This document shows positions 53,407 through 62,800 of a DNA stretch of 64,000 bases, piece by piece; the stretch's first letter is position 1, and each line of letters begins with the position of its first letter. The notes under the pieces were generated by a model. It was not told the origin of the DNA. It made no database searches and saw only the letters and a program-made list of their open reading frames with translations. This DNA comes from Geminicoccus roseus DSM 18922. GTDB lineage: Bacteria > Pseudomonadota > Alphaproteobacteria > Geminicoccales > Geminicoccaceae. The translations under genes were made by a program, and so were the position numbers. The stretch is from positions 248,001 through 312,000 of the forward strand of contig NZ_KE386572.1 of the NCBI RefSeq assembly GCF_000427665.1, in the 5' to 3' direction.

Positions 53407-55434
53407 TCACGCCACCCGGGCGCGGCTGGCGGGCTCCCGGGAGGCGGTCGCCAGCAGGGCGGCGGTCTGCACCTCGTCCAAAGGCTTGCCGAAGAAGAAG
53501 CCCTGGCCCTGGTGGCAGGACCAGGCGTCCAGCAGCGCGGCCTGTTCCGCCGTCTCGATCCCTTCGGCGGTGACCGCCAGATCGAGGGATTCGGCCAGCG
53601 ACAGGATCGCCCGGACGATGGCGGTGTCCTCCTGGTCGCGGCCGATGCCGTTGACGAAGGAGCGGTCGATCTTGAGCACGTCCAGGGGCAGGCGCTTGAG
53701 GTAGGACAGGGAGGAGTAGCCGGTCCCGAAATCGTCGACCGCCAGCTGCAGGCCGAGCCGCTTGAGCCGCCACAGCGTCTCGATGGTCGCCTCGGCATCC
53801 CGCATGATCATGCCCTCGGTGATCTCCAGCTTCAGGCACTCGGCCGCCAGGCCCGATTCGGCGAGCGCCTGCTCGACCTGCTCCACCAGGTCGGGCTGCT
53901 GGAACTGGCGCGGCGACAGGTTGACGCTGACCCGCAGCGGCGGCTGGCCGGGGCAGTGCTCCTGCCAGAGGGCCACCTGCCGGCAGGCCTCGCGCAGCAC
54001 CCAGCCGCCCAGCGGCACGATCAGGCCGGTCTCCTCGGCCAGGGGGATGAAGTCCAACGGCGGCATCAGGCCACGGGTCGGGTGCTGCCAGCGGACCAGG
54101 GCCTCGACCTCGGCGACCCGGCCGGAATCCAGCAGGACGATCGGCTGGTAGTGGACCCGCAGCTCACCCTGATCCAGGGCCCGGCGCAGATCCGCCTCCA
54201 GTTCCAGCCGGTTCAGGTTGTCGATGCGCATGCTGGGGTCGAACAGCACGTGGCTGCCGTTCCCTTCGGCCTTGGCGCGGTACATGGCGATGTCGGCATT
54301 GCGCATCAGGCTGTCGACATCCTCGCTGCCGGCCGCGCCCAGGGCGAGCCCGACGCTAATGGTGACGACGATGTCCCGGCCCTCCAGGGGAAACGGCTGG
54401 TGGAAGTGCCCGGCGATCTCCCGGGCCACCGCCAGGGCGTCGGCCTCGCCGGACAGGCATTCCAGGAGAACCACGAACTCGTCGCCGCCCAGGCGGGCCA
54501 CGGTGTCCTCGGCACGGACGCCGGCCTTCAGGCGCAAGGCCGCACTCTTCAGCAACTCGTCGCCGACCTGATGGCCCAGGCTGTCGTTGACGATCTTGAA
54601 GTTGTCGAGGTCCAGGAACATCAGCCCGACCATGGTGCCCCGCCGGCCGGCGCGGACCAGGGCCTGGGTGACCCGGTCGCGCAGCAGGGCGCGGTTCGGC
54701 AGGCCGGTCAGGGAGTCGTAGAAGGCTCGGCGGGCCAGTTCCTGCTCGAACAGCTTGCGCTCGTTGATGTCCCGGATGTTCACCACCACGCCTTCCACCG
54801 CCGGCTCCTGGACCAGGTTGGTCAGGACGAGGTCGGCGAAGTGCCAGGCGCCGTTCGCGTCGGCGATCCGCAGCTCGACCTCCGCGGTGGCGCCAGGCGC
54901 GGCCTGCAGCTGGGCCCAGAGATCGCGGGCGGTGGGCTGGTCGTCCGGATGAACCAGGTCGAACAGCTGCCGGTCGAGCAGGCGCTGGTCCACCCAGCCC
55001 CAGCCGGCCTGGGCGGTGGGGCCGACATAGGCGACGCCCCCCGACGGCCGGCAGATCAGGATCATGTCGGAAGCGTTCTGGATCAGCGCGCGAAAGCGCC
55101 GCTCGTTCTGGCGCAGCACCAGGATCTCGCGGGAAGCGGCATCCCGGGCCGGGCACCGGCGGCCCAGCCCCATGCGCCACAACACGCCCGCCAGGACCAG
55201 CACGGCCGGGATCGCCACCAGCCAGCCGGCCTCCGGCGCCATGCCCGGCCCGGCAGGGGTCGCGGCGCGATCACGCGCGGCAGCCTCCCACAGACCGAGG
55301 CCGGTCACGACCAGCAGCAGGGCGAGCAGCCCGAACGACACCAGCCGGCTGCCGCCCGGCAACCCGCCCGGCGCAAGCCGCTTCGCGCGTGGCGACCGGG
55401 ACGGGGCCGCGGCGGACCGGAAGGAGTTCGTCAT
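53407..55434 (-). CDS. Membrane PAS-GGDEF-EAL cyclic-di-GMP protein
   Basis: 675 residues. Two membrane helices (about 32-48 and 70-88) bracket a very short periplasmic loop; PAS domain at 110-225 (RFRALIQNASDMILICRPSG); GGDEF domain with RLGGDEF at 316-320; EAL domain with EALVRWQ (EAL at 444-446) and VDDFGTGYSSLSYLKRLP. Both catalytic motifs are intact. It is a paralogue in architecture of the GAF-GGDEF-EAL protein at 17558-19543 but with a PAS sensor and a membrane anchor. Confidence 0.93.
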   Translation of the reverse strand: MTNSFRSAAAPSRSPRAKRLAPGGLPGGSRLVSFGLLALLLVVTGLGLWEAAARDRAATPAGPGMAPEAGWLVAIPAVLVLAGVLWRMGLGRRCPARDAASREILVLRQNERRFRALIQNASDMILICRPSGGVAYVGPTAQAGWGWVDQRLLDRQLFDLVHPDDQPTARDLWAQLQAAPGATAEVELRIADANGAWHFADLVLTNLVQEPAVEGVVVNIRDINERKLFEQELARRAFYDSLTGLPNRALLRDRVTQALVRAGRRGTMVGLMFLDLDNFKIVNDSLGHQVGDELLKSAALRLKAGVRAEDTVARLGGDEFVVLLECLSGEADALAVAREIAGHFHQPFPLEGRDIVVTISVGLALGAAGSEDVDSLMRNADIAMYRAKAEGNGSHVLFDPSMRIDNLNRLELEADLRRALDQGELRVHYQPIVLLDSGRVAEVEALVRWQHPTRGLMPPLDFIPLAEETGLIVPLGGWVLREACRQVALWQEHCPGQPPLRVSVNLSPRQFQQPDLVEQVEQALAESGLAAECLKLEITEGMIMRDAEATIETLWRLKRLGLQLAVDDFGTGYSSLSYLKRLPLDVLKIDRSFVNGIGRDQEDTAIVRAILSLAESLDLAVTAEGIETAEQAALLDAWSCHQGQGFFFGKPLDEVQTAALLATASREPASRARVA

Positions 55435-55562
55435 GGCAGCAGCGTCCTCGGCAAGTCTCGGCTGCCATGATCGCCGCCCCGTCCTAACGCACCGTTACCT
55501 CGACCGGGCCGTCTTCCTTTATCTCACCCCCGGGTACAGCAACCGTCCGGACCTGCCCCGGC

Positions 55563-56468
55563 TCAGGGTGGAACGGTCGACGAGGCGGCGACGACCGGCC
55601 GGCGGCTGCCGCTCAACGTCGCCATCATCACCGCCGCCACGATCGCGATCCCGCCAAGGGCGGTGGTGCCGCGCGGCACCTCGCCGACCGCCAGCCACAC
55701 CCAGGCGGGGCTGACCAGCACGTCCAGGAGCGACACCAGCACCAGCTGGATGGCGGGGACATGCTTGAGGCCCTGCATGATCAGCACGAACGGGATCGCC
55801 AGGCCGACCGTGCCCATCAGGCCGATGATCCCGGCATCGTGCAGGCTGAGCGAGATCCCGCCGGCCAGCGCCAGGCTGACCGCGACCGCGGCGAAGTTGG
55901 ACAGGACGGCGGCGGGCAGCATCTCCAGATGGTGCCAGCGGCGCAGCGCCACCAGCTCGCCGGAAAAGGTGATCGCCACGCCCAGCGCCGCCAGGTCGCC
56001 GACGTTGAAGCTGCCCGAGCGGCGCAGGTCGTCCAGGAACAGGGCGGCCACCCCGCCCAGCGCCAGGAGCGCCGCCAGCCAGACGCCCGGGCTGGCGCGC
56101 TCGCCGGTGAGGATCCGGGCGAAGATCGCGGCGAAGATCGGCGAGGTGGCGCTGATCACCGCGACCTTGGCGACCGAGGTCTCCGAAAGCGCGAAGATGT
56201 AGACCGGCGTGCCCAGGACGAAGAAGCCCACCACCAGGAGATGGGCCTGCCAGGGGATCGCGCGGAACGCCGCCTTCCAGCGCGGCCCGTGCCGCCAGCC
56301 GAGATAGGCGGCGAGCAGAATGCCGGAGACCAGGCAGCGCCCGGCATTGATCTCGAACGGGCCGGCATCCTCGACCAGCCGGACGAACAGGCCGGACGTG
56401 CTCCACATCAGGACCACCAGCAGCATGCGCCCGATACCGCCCCAATAGGCACCATCGACCTGATTCAC
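55563..56468 (-). CDS. EamA/DMT-family transporter
   Basis: 301 residues, ten hydrophobic helices in two EamA repeats (MLLVVLMWSTSGLFVRLVED in the first, GDLAALGVAITFSGELVALR in the second). The GTG at 56466-56468 has GGAG eight bases upstream and is preferred to longer readings full of Arg and Pro. Members export metabolites such as amino acids or act as nucleotide-sugar-type carriers. The substrate is not indicated by neighbours. Confidence 0.88.
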   Translation of the reverse strand: MNQVDGAYWGGIGRMLLVVLMWSTSGLFVRLVEDAGPFEINAGRCLVSGILLAAYLGWRHGPRWKAAFRAIPWQAHLLVVGFFVLGTPVYIFALSETSVAKVAVISATSPIFAAIFARILTGERASPGVWLAALLALGGVAALFLDDLRRSGSFNVGDLAALGVAITFSGELVALRRWHHLEMLPAAVLSNFAAVAVSLALAGGISLSLHDAGIIGLMGTVGLAIPFVLIMQGLKHVPAIQLVLVSLLDVLVSPAWVWLAVGEVPRGTTALGGIAIVAAVMMATLSGSRRPVVAASSTVPP

Positions 56469-56629
56469 TGCCGTCGCTCCGGGAGGCGGACGATCCCGCC
56501 GGGGCGATCCTAGCGGTGCTGCGGCCGCGACGCGACGTCCATCATGAGCCGGCCCGCCGATCCGGGCTTCCCTATGCGGCGGGGAACACACATCCTAGAG
56601 GGGACGTGGATGTCCTCTTGGGGGGGTAG

Positions 56630-57937
56630 GTGTTCGAGCTTCTGGTCGTGGTGGCGTTGGTCGCCCTGAACGGCTTCTTCGCCATGGCGGAGATGGCCCT
56701 GGTCCGGGCCAGGCGGGCCCGCCTGCAGGCAGATGCCGAGGACGGCCGCAAGGGGGCGGCCCTGGCGCTGAAGCTGCAGGAGAACCCCTCCCGCCTGCTC
56801 TCCACCGTGCAGATCGGGATCACGCTCGTGGGCATCGTGGCCGGCGCCTATGGCGGCGCCACCCTGTCCCGCTATGTCGAGGCCTGGCTCGTGCCGCTGG
56901 TCGGCGAGTACGCCAACGTCCTGTCCTACGGCATCGTCATCGCCGGGATCACCTGGCTCTCGCTGGTGGCGGGCGAGCTGGTGCCCAAGCGGCTGGCGCT
57001 GCAGTTCGCCGAGCGGATCGCCGCGTTCGTGGCCGGGCCGATGCAGCTGCTGGGCAAGGTCGCGGCCCCGGTGGTCTGGCTGCTGGAATACTCGACCAAC
57101 ACCGTGCTGCGCCTGATGCGCCTGCCGCCCGACGTGCGCGAGGCGCCGACCGAGGAGGAGGTGGCGCTGCTGATCGCGGAGAGCCGGGCAGCCGGGGTGA
57201 TCGAGGACGAGGCCGGCTCGATGATGCAGGGCCTGCTGCGGATCGCCGACCTGCCGGTGCGCGCGATCATGACGCCCAGGGTCGAGGTGGTGAGCTTCCG
57301 GGCGAGCATGCCGCTGCGCGAGGCGATGGCGGTGATGGCCAATGCCGAGCGCTCGCGCTTCCCGGTGCTGGGCGAGGATGAGGAGGTGATCGGCATCGTG
57401 CAGACCAAGGACCTGGTCGGCACCGTGCCGAACGACCGGCCGATCGGCACCGGGATCCGCCTGTTCCAGCCGCCGGTGGTGCCCGACACGATCGACGCCG
57501 CCCGGCTGGTCCGCCTGTTCAAGGACGCGCCGGTCCACCTGGCGGTGGTGGTGGACGAGTATGGCGCGTTCGAGGGGATCGTCACGCCGTCCGACCTGCT
57601 GGAGGCGATCGCCGGCGACATCGCCGAGGCGGGTGCGGAGGACGCCTACGAGGCGCATCGCCGCGAGGACGGCTCCTGGCTGGTGGACGGGCTGATGCCG
57701 ATCCACGACGTCGAGCACCGGATCGGGGTCGAGGGCCTGCTCAAGCACAACGAGACCTACCAGCGCCTGGCCGGCTTCGTGCTGTCGCAGCTGGGCCGGA
57801 TCCCCAATGCCGGCGACTGGTTCACCTGGCAGGACTGGCGCTTCGAGGTGATCGACATGGACGGCCGTCGGATCGACAAGGTCCTGATCACCCCGCCGCT
57901 GCACCCGGTGGGCGGGGAGATGGCGGAATTGGGCTAG
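56630..57937 (+). CDS. Hemolysin/CorC-like membrane protein (CNNM + CBS pair + CorC_HlyC)
   Basis: 435 residues from a GTG. Residues 1-180 are the DUF21/CNNM membrane domain (VALVALNGFFAMAEMALVRA, SRLLSTVQIGITLVGIVAGA, LSLVAGELVPKRLALQFAER); 205-335 a CBS pair (RAIMTPRVEVVSFRA); the end is a CorC_HlyC transporter-associated domain (WLVDGLMPIHDVEHRIG). Such proteins are implicated in Mg2+/Co2+ export and resistance; 'hemolysin' is a historical label. The start follows GGGGGGGTAG. Confidence 0.93.
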   Translation: MFELLVVVALVALNGFFAMAEMALVRARRARLQADAEDGRKGAALALKLQENPSRLLSTVQIGITLVGIVAGAYGGATLSRYVEAWLVPLVGEYANVLSYGIVIAGITWLSLVAGELVPKRLALQFAERIAAFVAGPMQLLGKVAAPVVWLLEYSTNTVLRLMRLPPDVREAPTEEEVALLIAESRAAGVIEDEAGSMMQGLLRIADLPVRAIMTPRVEVVSFRASMPLREAMAVMANAERSRFPVLGEDEEVIGIVQTKDLVGTVPNDRPIGTGIRLFQPPVVPDTIDAARLVRLFKDAPVHLAVVVDEYGAFEGIVTPSDLLEAIAGDIAEAGAEDAYEAHRREDGSWLVDGLMPIHDVEHRIGVEGLLKHNETYQRLAGFVLSQLGRIPNAGDWFTWQDWRFEVIDMDGRRIDKVLITPPLHPVGGEMAELG

Positions 57938-57971
57938 GCGGCACCGGGGCGGCCCGCCCGGGCGGAGCCGG

Positions 57972-58346
57972 TCAGGCCGGCATCCGGTCGCCTTCGGCCG
58001 GCCCGGTCGGGCCGGATGCCTGCTTGCGGAACTCCTCGCCCCAGCTGCGCATCTGGAGGAGCAGCGGCTCCAGCGAGCGGCCGCGCTCGGTCAGCTCGTA
58101 CTCCACCCGCGGCGGGACCTCGGCATAGACGCGGCGGGTGATCACGCCGTCCTCCTCCAGCTCGCGCAGCTGCAGCGTGATCATCCGCTGGGTGGCGTTG
58201 GGAGTCAGCCGGCACAGGGCGTTGAACCGCTGCTTGCCGCCCAGCAGGTGGAACAGCAGCACCGGCTTCCAGCGCCCGCCGATCACGCAGAGCGTCGCCT
58301 CGACGTCGCAGCCGGTCTTCCAGTCATAGTCCCGCGCCACCCTCAC
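57972..58346 (-). CDS. HxlR-family transcriptional regulator
   Basis: About 124 residues. HxlR winged helix: CDVEATLCVIGGRWKPVLLF, GGKQRFNALCRLTPNATQRM, then LRELEEDGVITRRVYAEVPP and EYELTERGRSL. The conserved Cys near the N-terminus (TGCDVEATL) is the redox- or electrophile-sensing position in several members. GTG at 58346 is chosen because a TTG ten codons earlier would lie within the presumed operator. It is divergent from a quinone oxidoreductase gene, the usual target of such regulators. Confidence 0.9.
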   Translation of the reverse strand: MRVARDYDWKTGCDVEATLCVIGGRWKPVLLFHLLGGKQRFNALCRLTPNATQRMITLQLRELEEDGVITRRVYAEVPPRVEYELTERGRSLEPLLLQMRSWGEEFRKQASGPTGPAEGDRMPA

Positions 58347-58365
58347 CCCACGATCATCGGTGGTT

Positions 58366-58385
58366 CCTACCCACAAAAATGTAGG
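58366..58385. promoter_or_regulatory. Candidate HxlR operator (CCTAC-N10-GTAGG)
   Basis: CCTAC (58366-58370) and GTAGG (58381-58385) form a perfect inverted repeat in an AT-rich patch of the HxlR/oxidoreductase gap; overlapping TACC/GGTA half-sites also occur. HxlR proteins bind short dyads containing TAC/GTA in such positions. Confidence 0.4.
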
Positions 58386-58448
58386 TACTTGCGATCGGCG
58401 ATGTCGAGTCGGAAAAGGTCGTCTGGCCGATGCCAGGGGGAGATGCCG

Positions 58449-59462
58449 ATGCGCGCCTATGAGATCGTCGCGGGGAGCGGGGTGGATTCGATCGCGCTGC
58501 GGGAGCGGCCGGAGCCGGTCGCCGGGCCGGGCGAGGTCGTGATCGAGGTCAAGGCCTGCTCACTGAACTACCGCGATACCCTGGTGATCGGCGGGACCTA
58601 TGCCGGCGCCGGGAAGAAGACGGGCCAGGTGCCCCTTTCCGATGGGGCGGGAACCGTCGCCTCGGTCGGCGCCGGCGTGACCCGCCTGGCCGTGGGCGAC
58701 CGGGTGGCCGGAGCGTTCATGCCGGGCTGGGTCGACGGCCCGCTCACCGCGGAGAAGCAGAAGGGCTCGCTCGGCGGCGACGTGGACGGCATGCTGGCGG
58801 AGCGGGTGGTGCTGCCGGCGACCGGCGTGGTGCGGGTGCCGGAGCACCTGTCCTTCGCCGAGGCGGCGACGCTGCCCTGCGCCGGCGTGACCGCCTGGTA
58901 CGCCCAGTTCGTCGGCGGCCAGCTGCGCCCCGGCCAGACGGTGCTCCTGCTCGGCACCGGCGGCGTCTCGATCTTCGCCCTGCAGTTCGCCAAGCTGGCC
59001 GGCGCCAGGGTCATCATCACCAGTTCCGACGAGGCCAAGCTGGAGCGCGCCCGCCAGCTGGGCGCCGACCACCTGATCAACTACCGCGCCTCGCCCGACT
59101 GGCAGCACGAGGTCCTGGCGCTGACCGACGGCACCGGCGCCGACCATGCCGTCGAGGTCGGCGGCCCGGGCACCCTGAACCGGACGCTGGAGGCGGTCCG
59201 GTTCGGTGGCTCGATCTCGCTGATGGGCACCCTCACCGGCCTGACGGACAGCGTCGCGACGTCGCTCATCCTGATGAAGAACATCCGGGTTCAGGGAACC
59301 TATGTCGGCTCGGTGGCGATGTTCGAGGACATGAACCGGGCGATCGCCCTGCACCGCTCGCGCCCGGTGATCGACCGTCGCTTCGGCTTCGACGAAGCGG
59401 CCATGGCCCTGCGCCATCTCGGGAGCGGGCAGCATTTCGGCAAGGTGGTGATCGAGGCGTAG
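58449..59462 (+). CDS. NAD(P)-dependent MDR oxidoreductase (quinone oxidoreductase-like)
   Basis: 337 residues. GGGGGAG lies six bases before the ATG at 58449, favouring it over the ATG at 58443, which would touch the ribosome-binding site. GroES-like N-domain (ACSLNYRDTLVIGGTYAG, PLSDGAGTVASVGAGV) and nucleotide-binding motif LLGTGGVSIFALQFAKLAGA. No structural or catalytic zinc cysteines. A second, clearly different member of the MDR superfamily in this window (compare 30254-31267). Probably controlled by the divergent HxlR regulator in response to electrophiles or quinones. Confidence 0.92.
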   Translation: MRAYEIVAGSGVDSIALRERPEPVAGPGEVVIEVKACSLNYRDTLVIGGTYAGAGKKTGQVPLSDGAGTVASVGAGVTRLAVGDRVAGAFMPGWVDGPLTAEKQKGSLGGDVDGMLAERVVLPATGVVRVPEHLSFAEAATLPCAGVTAWYAQFVGGQLRPGQTVLLLGTGGVSIFALQFAKLAGARVIITSSDEAKLERARQLGADHLINYRASPDWQHEVLALTDGTGADHAVEVGGPGTLNRTLEAVRFGGSISLMGTLTGLTDSVATSLILMKNIRVQGTYVGSVAMFEDMNRAIALHRSRPVIDRRFGFDEAAMALRHLGSGQHFGKVVIEA

Positions 59463-59511
59463 CGGCCTGAAGGGCGGAGGCGGCGCCGCAGCCTGCCGGC
59501 CGCCCCTCCCC

Positions 59512-61671
59512 TCAGGCGGCGCGGACGCTCACGGTGACGCGGCGGCCGGGCTGGTCGTCCTGGTGCTCGATGCCGCCGTGCCACTGGGCGCTGAGGGCGC
59601 GGATCATCTTGACGCCGAAGCCGGTGCCGGTGGAGGTGGCCTCGCCGATGCCCTGGTCGGCGACCACCAGGGCCAGGGTGCGGCCGGCGCCCTCCTTCAG
59701 CTCGATGTCGATCGGGCCGGGCGCGCCGCCATAGGCGTACTTGGCGGCGTTGACGACCAGCTCGGTCAGGATCAGGCCCAGGCTAACCGCCTGGTCGGTC
59801 GGCACCGAGATCGTGTCGGCGCGGACCCGGATGTGCCGCTCCCAGTCCGAGCCCAGCGATTCCACCAGCTCGCCGCGCAGCTCCTCCAGGTAGCGGCCCA
59901 TCTCCACCGACTGCACCTGGTCTGAGCGGTACAGCCGCCGGTGCACCAGGGCCACCGCCATCAGCCGGCGCCTTGCCTCCTCCAGCTGGGTCAGCACCCT
60001 CTCGTCGGTGATGCCGCGCATTTGCAGGGACAAAAAGCTGCTCACCAGCTGCAAACTGTTCTGGACCCGGTGGTTCACCTCGCCCAGCAGCACGTCCTTT
60101 TGCTGGAGCAGGCTGTCCTGCTGCCCCAGCAGCGTGTCCTTCTCCTGGACGGTCACCCGCAGCTGGGCATTCAGCACGGCCAGCTGCTTGCTCTGGCGCA
60201 GCTCCACCAGGCGGGTGCGCAGCCGGGCGGCGGTCTCGGTCTCCACCAGCGTCCAGGACCTGGCGTTGCCGCGCACCGTCTCCTGCCACAGATCGAACGA
60301 GGCCCGGGGGGTGAGCTGCGCCGCGCCGCCGGGCTCGGCCGCCTTGTGCGGGTTGCCGGCCCAGCTCAGCACTTCCGGCTCCTCGGCCCTAAACCACAGG
60401 ATCGCGAACGGCTCCTGCCGGTTCAGCACCACCGCCAGCAGGCCGGCGCCGGTCTGGGCGAAGGCCTGGGCCGGGGGGAACTGCCTGCCCAGGGAGTCGC
60501 TGGCGAACGGCCCGGCGGACTCCTGGGACAGCACCCAGTCGCGTACCAGGCCGACCTCGCCCTGGTCCGGGCAGTGGCCATGGCGGACGATCATGCGCCC
60601 ATGGCAGATCGCGACGCCATCGGCGGAGACCAGGTTCATCAGGCGCGCCGGCTCCTGCGCCAGGCCGTCCTCGACCCGCTGGGCGGCATGCAGGCCGGAC
60701 AGGAAGTCGTCCTCCATCGCGCGCAGGCGCAGGCGCTGGCGGCTGCGCTCGGCCTCCTCCTGCGCGGCGATCTGCCGGGCCAGCATCCGCGCCAGCACCC
60801 GGGCGGCGGCGCGCGCGCCATAGGGCAGGAAGCGCGGCTGCATGTGGTGGCAGGCAACCAGCCCCCACAGGGTCCCGTCGATCACGATCGAGACCGAGGC
60901 GGAGGCGGCGACCCCCATGTTGCGGAGATATTGGAGGTGGACCGGCGAGACGCTGCGCAGCGCGCAGCAGGTCATGTCCAGAGGCCCGGTCGATCCCTCC
61001 ATGCCCAGCAGCGGCGCCGGCACGTAGCCGGCGTCGGGGATCACCCGGATCAGGTTGCGCGCATAGAGGGCGCGGGCCTGCTTCGGGATGTCGGAAGCGG
61101 GAAAGCGGTGGTTCAGGAAGGAGTGCAGCCCGTCTGCCTGGTCCTCGGCGACCACGGCGCCGGCGCCATCGTCCAGGAAACGGTAGAGCATCACCCGGTC
61201 GAAGCCGGTGAGCTGGCGGAACACGATGGCCGCCTGGCGGTAGAGCTCGTGGCGGTCGCGGGCCCGCTCGAAGCAGCGGGCGGCCTCCTCGACATTGGCG
61301 AGGCTGGCCGGCCCGGACAGTTCCACCTCCGGCCCCGGCTCGAACTCCAGGATCAGCCGGCCGTCCGCCCGGTGCACGGCCACGTCCAGGGGGCCGCTGC
61401 CGGCGATGGCCCAGGAGCCCAGATAGCCTGCGGCCGAGCCGGCATCGCGAAAGGCCTGGGCGCACCCGGCCAGCCTGGCGCAAAGGCCGGCAAGCGGCCG
61501 GCCCAGGAGGTCCGCTGGCTCGCGGTCGAACCGCGACGCGACGTCGCCGGCCAGCTGCACCACGACCAGGTCGGCCGGATCGAGCACCAGCAGGATCCCG
61601 TGCGGCTGGATCGCGCCAGGAACATGGATCGGCTCGCGATCACAGCTGGAAAAATCCAGGGATTGATCCAT
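59512..61671 (-). CDS. bphP: Bacteriophytochrome histidine kinase
   Basis: 719 residues from the ATG at 61669-61671. PAS domain with the biliverdin-attachment Cys10 (SSCDREPIHVPGAIQPHG); GAF domain with PASDIP at 191-196 and LQYLRNMGVAASASVSIVI; PHY domain with tongue elements WFRAEEPEVLSWAGNPHK and PRASFDLWQETVRGNARSW; a heptad-like linker (LLGQQDSLLQQKDVLL); then a HisKA_2/HWE-type kinase with His534 (EVNHRVQNSLQLVSSFLSLQ) and ATPase N-box ELVVNAAKYAYGG. A red/far-red light sensor using biliverdin, made by the heme oxygenase divergent from it. No response regulator is adjacent. Confidence 0.95.
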   Translation of the reverse strand: MDQSLDFSSCDREPIHVPGAIQPHGILLVLDPADLVVVQLAGDVASRFDREPADLLGRPLAGLCARLAGCAQAFRDAGSAAGYLGSWAIAGSGPLDVAVHRADGRLILEFEPGPEVELSGPASLANVEEAARCFERARDRHELYRQAAIVFRQLTGFDRVMLYRFLDDGAGAVVAEDQADGLHSFLNHRFPASDIPKQARALYARNLIRVIPDAGYVPAPLLGMEGSTGPLDMTCCALRSVSPVHLQYLRNMGVAASASVSIVIDGTLWGLVACHHMQPRFLPYGARAAARVLARMLARQIAAQEEAERSRQRLRLRAMEDDFLSGLHAAQRVEDGLAQEPARLMNLVSADGVAICHGRMIVRHGHCPDQGEVGLVRDWVLSQESAGPFASDSLGRQFPPAQAFAQTGAGLLAVVLNRQEPFAILWFRAEEPEVLSWAGNPHKAAEPGGAAQLTPRASFDLWQETVRGNARSWTLVETETAARLRTRLVELRQSKQLAVLNAQLRVTVQEKDTLLGQQDSLLQQKDVLLGEVNHRVQNSLQLVSSFLSLQMRGITDERVLTQLEEARRRLMAVALVHRRLYRSDQVQSVEMGRYLEELRGELVESLGSDWERHIRVRADTISVPTDQAVSLGLILTELVVNAAKYAYGGAPGPIDIELKEGAGRTLALVVADQGIGEATSTGTGFGVKMIRALSAQWHGGIEHQDDQPGRRVTVSVRAA

Positions 61672-61805
61672 CAAGCGGCACCCGTCGAACAATACGCCCC
61701 GTTCCAGAAAATACGGAGCAACAACCGGACCGGACGTGGTGTACCGGTTCTGTTCCTGAAAATCATCCCCGGGCTGGCCGGACCGGGCCGATTCTGCCAA
61801 GCAGC

Positions 61806-62417
61806 ATGACGTCCGCCGTCTTCCGGAGCCCGATCATTCCCCCGGCCGCCCCGTCCCCTGCCCCGCCCGCATTCCTGGAGCGCCTGCGCCGCGCGACCGC
61901 ACCGGCGCATGAGAAGCTGGAGCAGCGCCTCGACCTGCTGCACCGCCCGCCCGGCCACGACGATCTCCTGGCGCTGCTGCGCGGCTTCCACGGCTTCCAC
62001 GCCGTCTGGGAGCCGCAGGTGGAGGCGGAGCTGGGCGCCGCCTATTTCCTGCCGAGGCGGCGGCTGCCGCTCCTGCAGGCGGACCTGGAGGCGCTGGGCG
62101 ATCCGGGCGGCCCGCCGCCCCGTCCGGTGCTCGACCTGTTCGACAGCGCGCCCGGCGCCTGGGGCTCGGCCTATGTGTTGGAGGGCTCCACCCTGGGCGG
62201 CGCCCTGATCGCCCGCGCGCTGGCGGGGCGGGAGGGGCTGCCGGCCCGGCTGCGCTATTTCAGCCCCCATGGCCGGCGCACCGCCGCCATGTGGGCGGCG
62301 TTTCGCGCCGACATGCTGCGCTCGGTCCCGCCCGAGGCCGAGGCGCTGGCGATTGCGTCGGCGCAGGCGACCTTCCAGGCCCTGGCCGGCTGGCTGCCCG
62401 AGAACCGCCGGACCTGA
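61806..62417 (+). CDS. bphO: Biliverdin-producing heme oxygenase (BphO type)
   Basis: 203 residues. The proximal heme ligand is His35 (RRATAPAHEKLEQRL). SAYVLEGSTLGGALIARALA is the distal-helix glycine-rich motif typical of BphO proteins. It opens heme to biliverdin, CO and iron, supplying chromophore to the bacteriophytochrome whose gene starts 134 bases away on the other strand. The N-terminal 20 residues are Pro/Ala-rich and probably disordered. Confidence 0.93.
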   Translation: MTSAVFRSPIIPPAAPSPAPPAFLERLRRATAPAHEKLEQRLDLLHRPPGHDDLLALLRGFHGFHAVWEPQVEAELGAAYFLPRRRLPLLQADLEALGDPGGPPPRPVLDLFDSAPGAWGSAYVLEGSTLGGALIARALAGREGLPARLRYFSPHGRRTAAMWAAFRADMLRSVPPEAEALAIASAQATFQALAGWLPENRRT

Positions 62418-62431
62418 ACGGCTCTGCTTGC

Positions 62432-62719
62432 TCAGCGGAACAGGCGGTCGCCCTGCTCGTCGATCAGCTGGCGGGCCTTCTGCACCGAATGGCCGATCGC
62501 GTCGTCGCGCGAGCCATGGGTGTCGGCGCGGATGAAGCGGTGCTCCTTGGGCCCGTCGGGAAAGCTCTTGCGGATGGTGCCGGCGACGTTGAACTGGCCG
62601 CCGCTGGCGATGGGATCGGCCAGGATCTCGTAGCCGTTATACTCGACCGGGTCCGCGGCCACCGCCGCCTTGCCGCCGGAACCGCCTCCGAACAGCTTGC
62701 CCATGAGCTTGCCCAACAT
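62432..62719 (-). CDS. HlyU-family protein
   Basis: 95 residues from the ATG at 62717-62719, where the conserved part begins (MLGKLMGKLFGGG). The core EYNGYEILADPIASGGQFNV, AGTIRKSF, HRFIRADTHGSRDDAI and QKARQLIDEQGDRLF follows alphaproteobacterial HlyU-like proteins. In Vibrio, HlyU is a winged-helix activator, but this family bears the name for a different, beta-rich fold, and its function is unclear. Ends 15 bases from the convergent heme oxygenase stop. Confidence 0.85.
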   Translation of the reverse strand: MLGKLMGKLFGGGSGGKAAVAADPVEYNGYEILADPIASGGQFNVAGTIRKSFPDGPKEHRFIRADTHGSRDDAIGHSVQKARQLIDEQGDRLFR

Positions 62720-62800
62720 CGACGTCTTCTCCCCCAAGGGCCACCCGTTCCTCCGGCATGTGAGGCACCGCGGCCGGATCGGCAAGGGCCCGGGCGGGGA

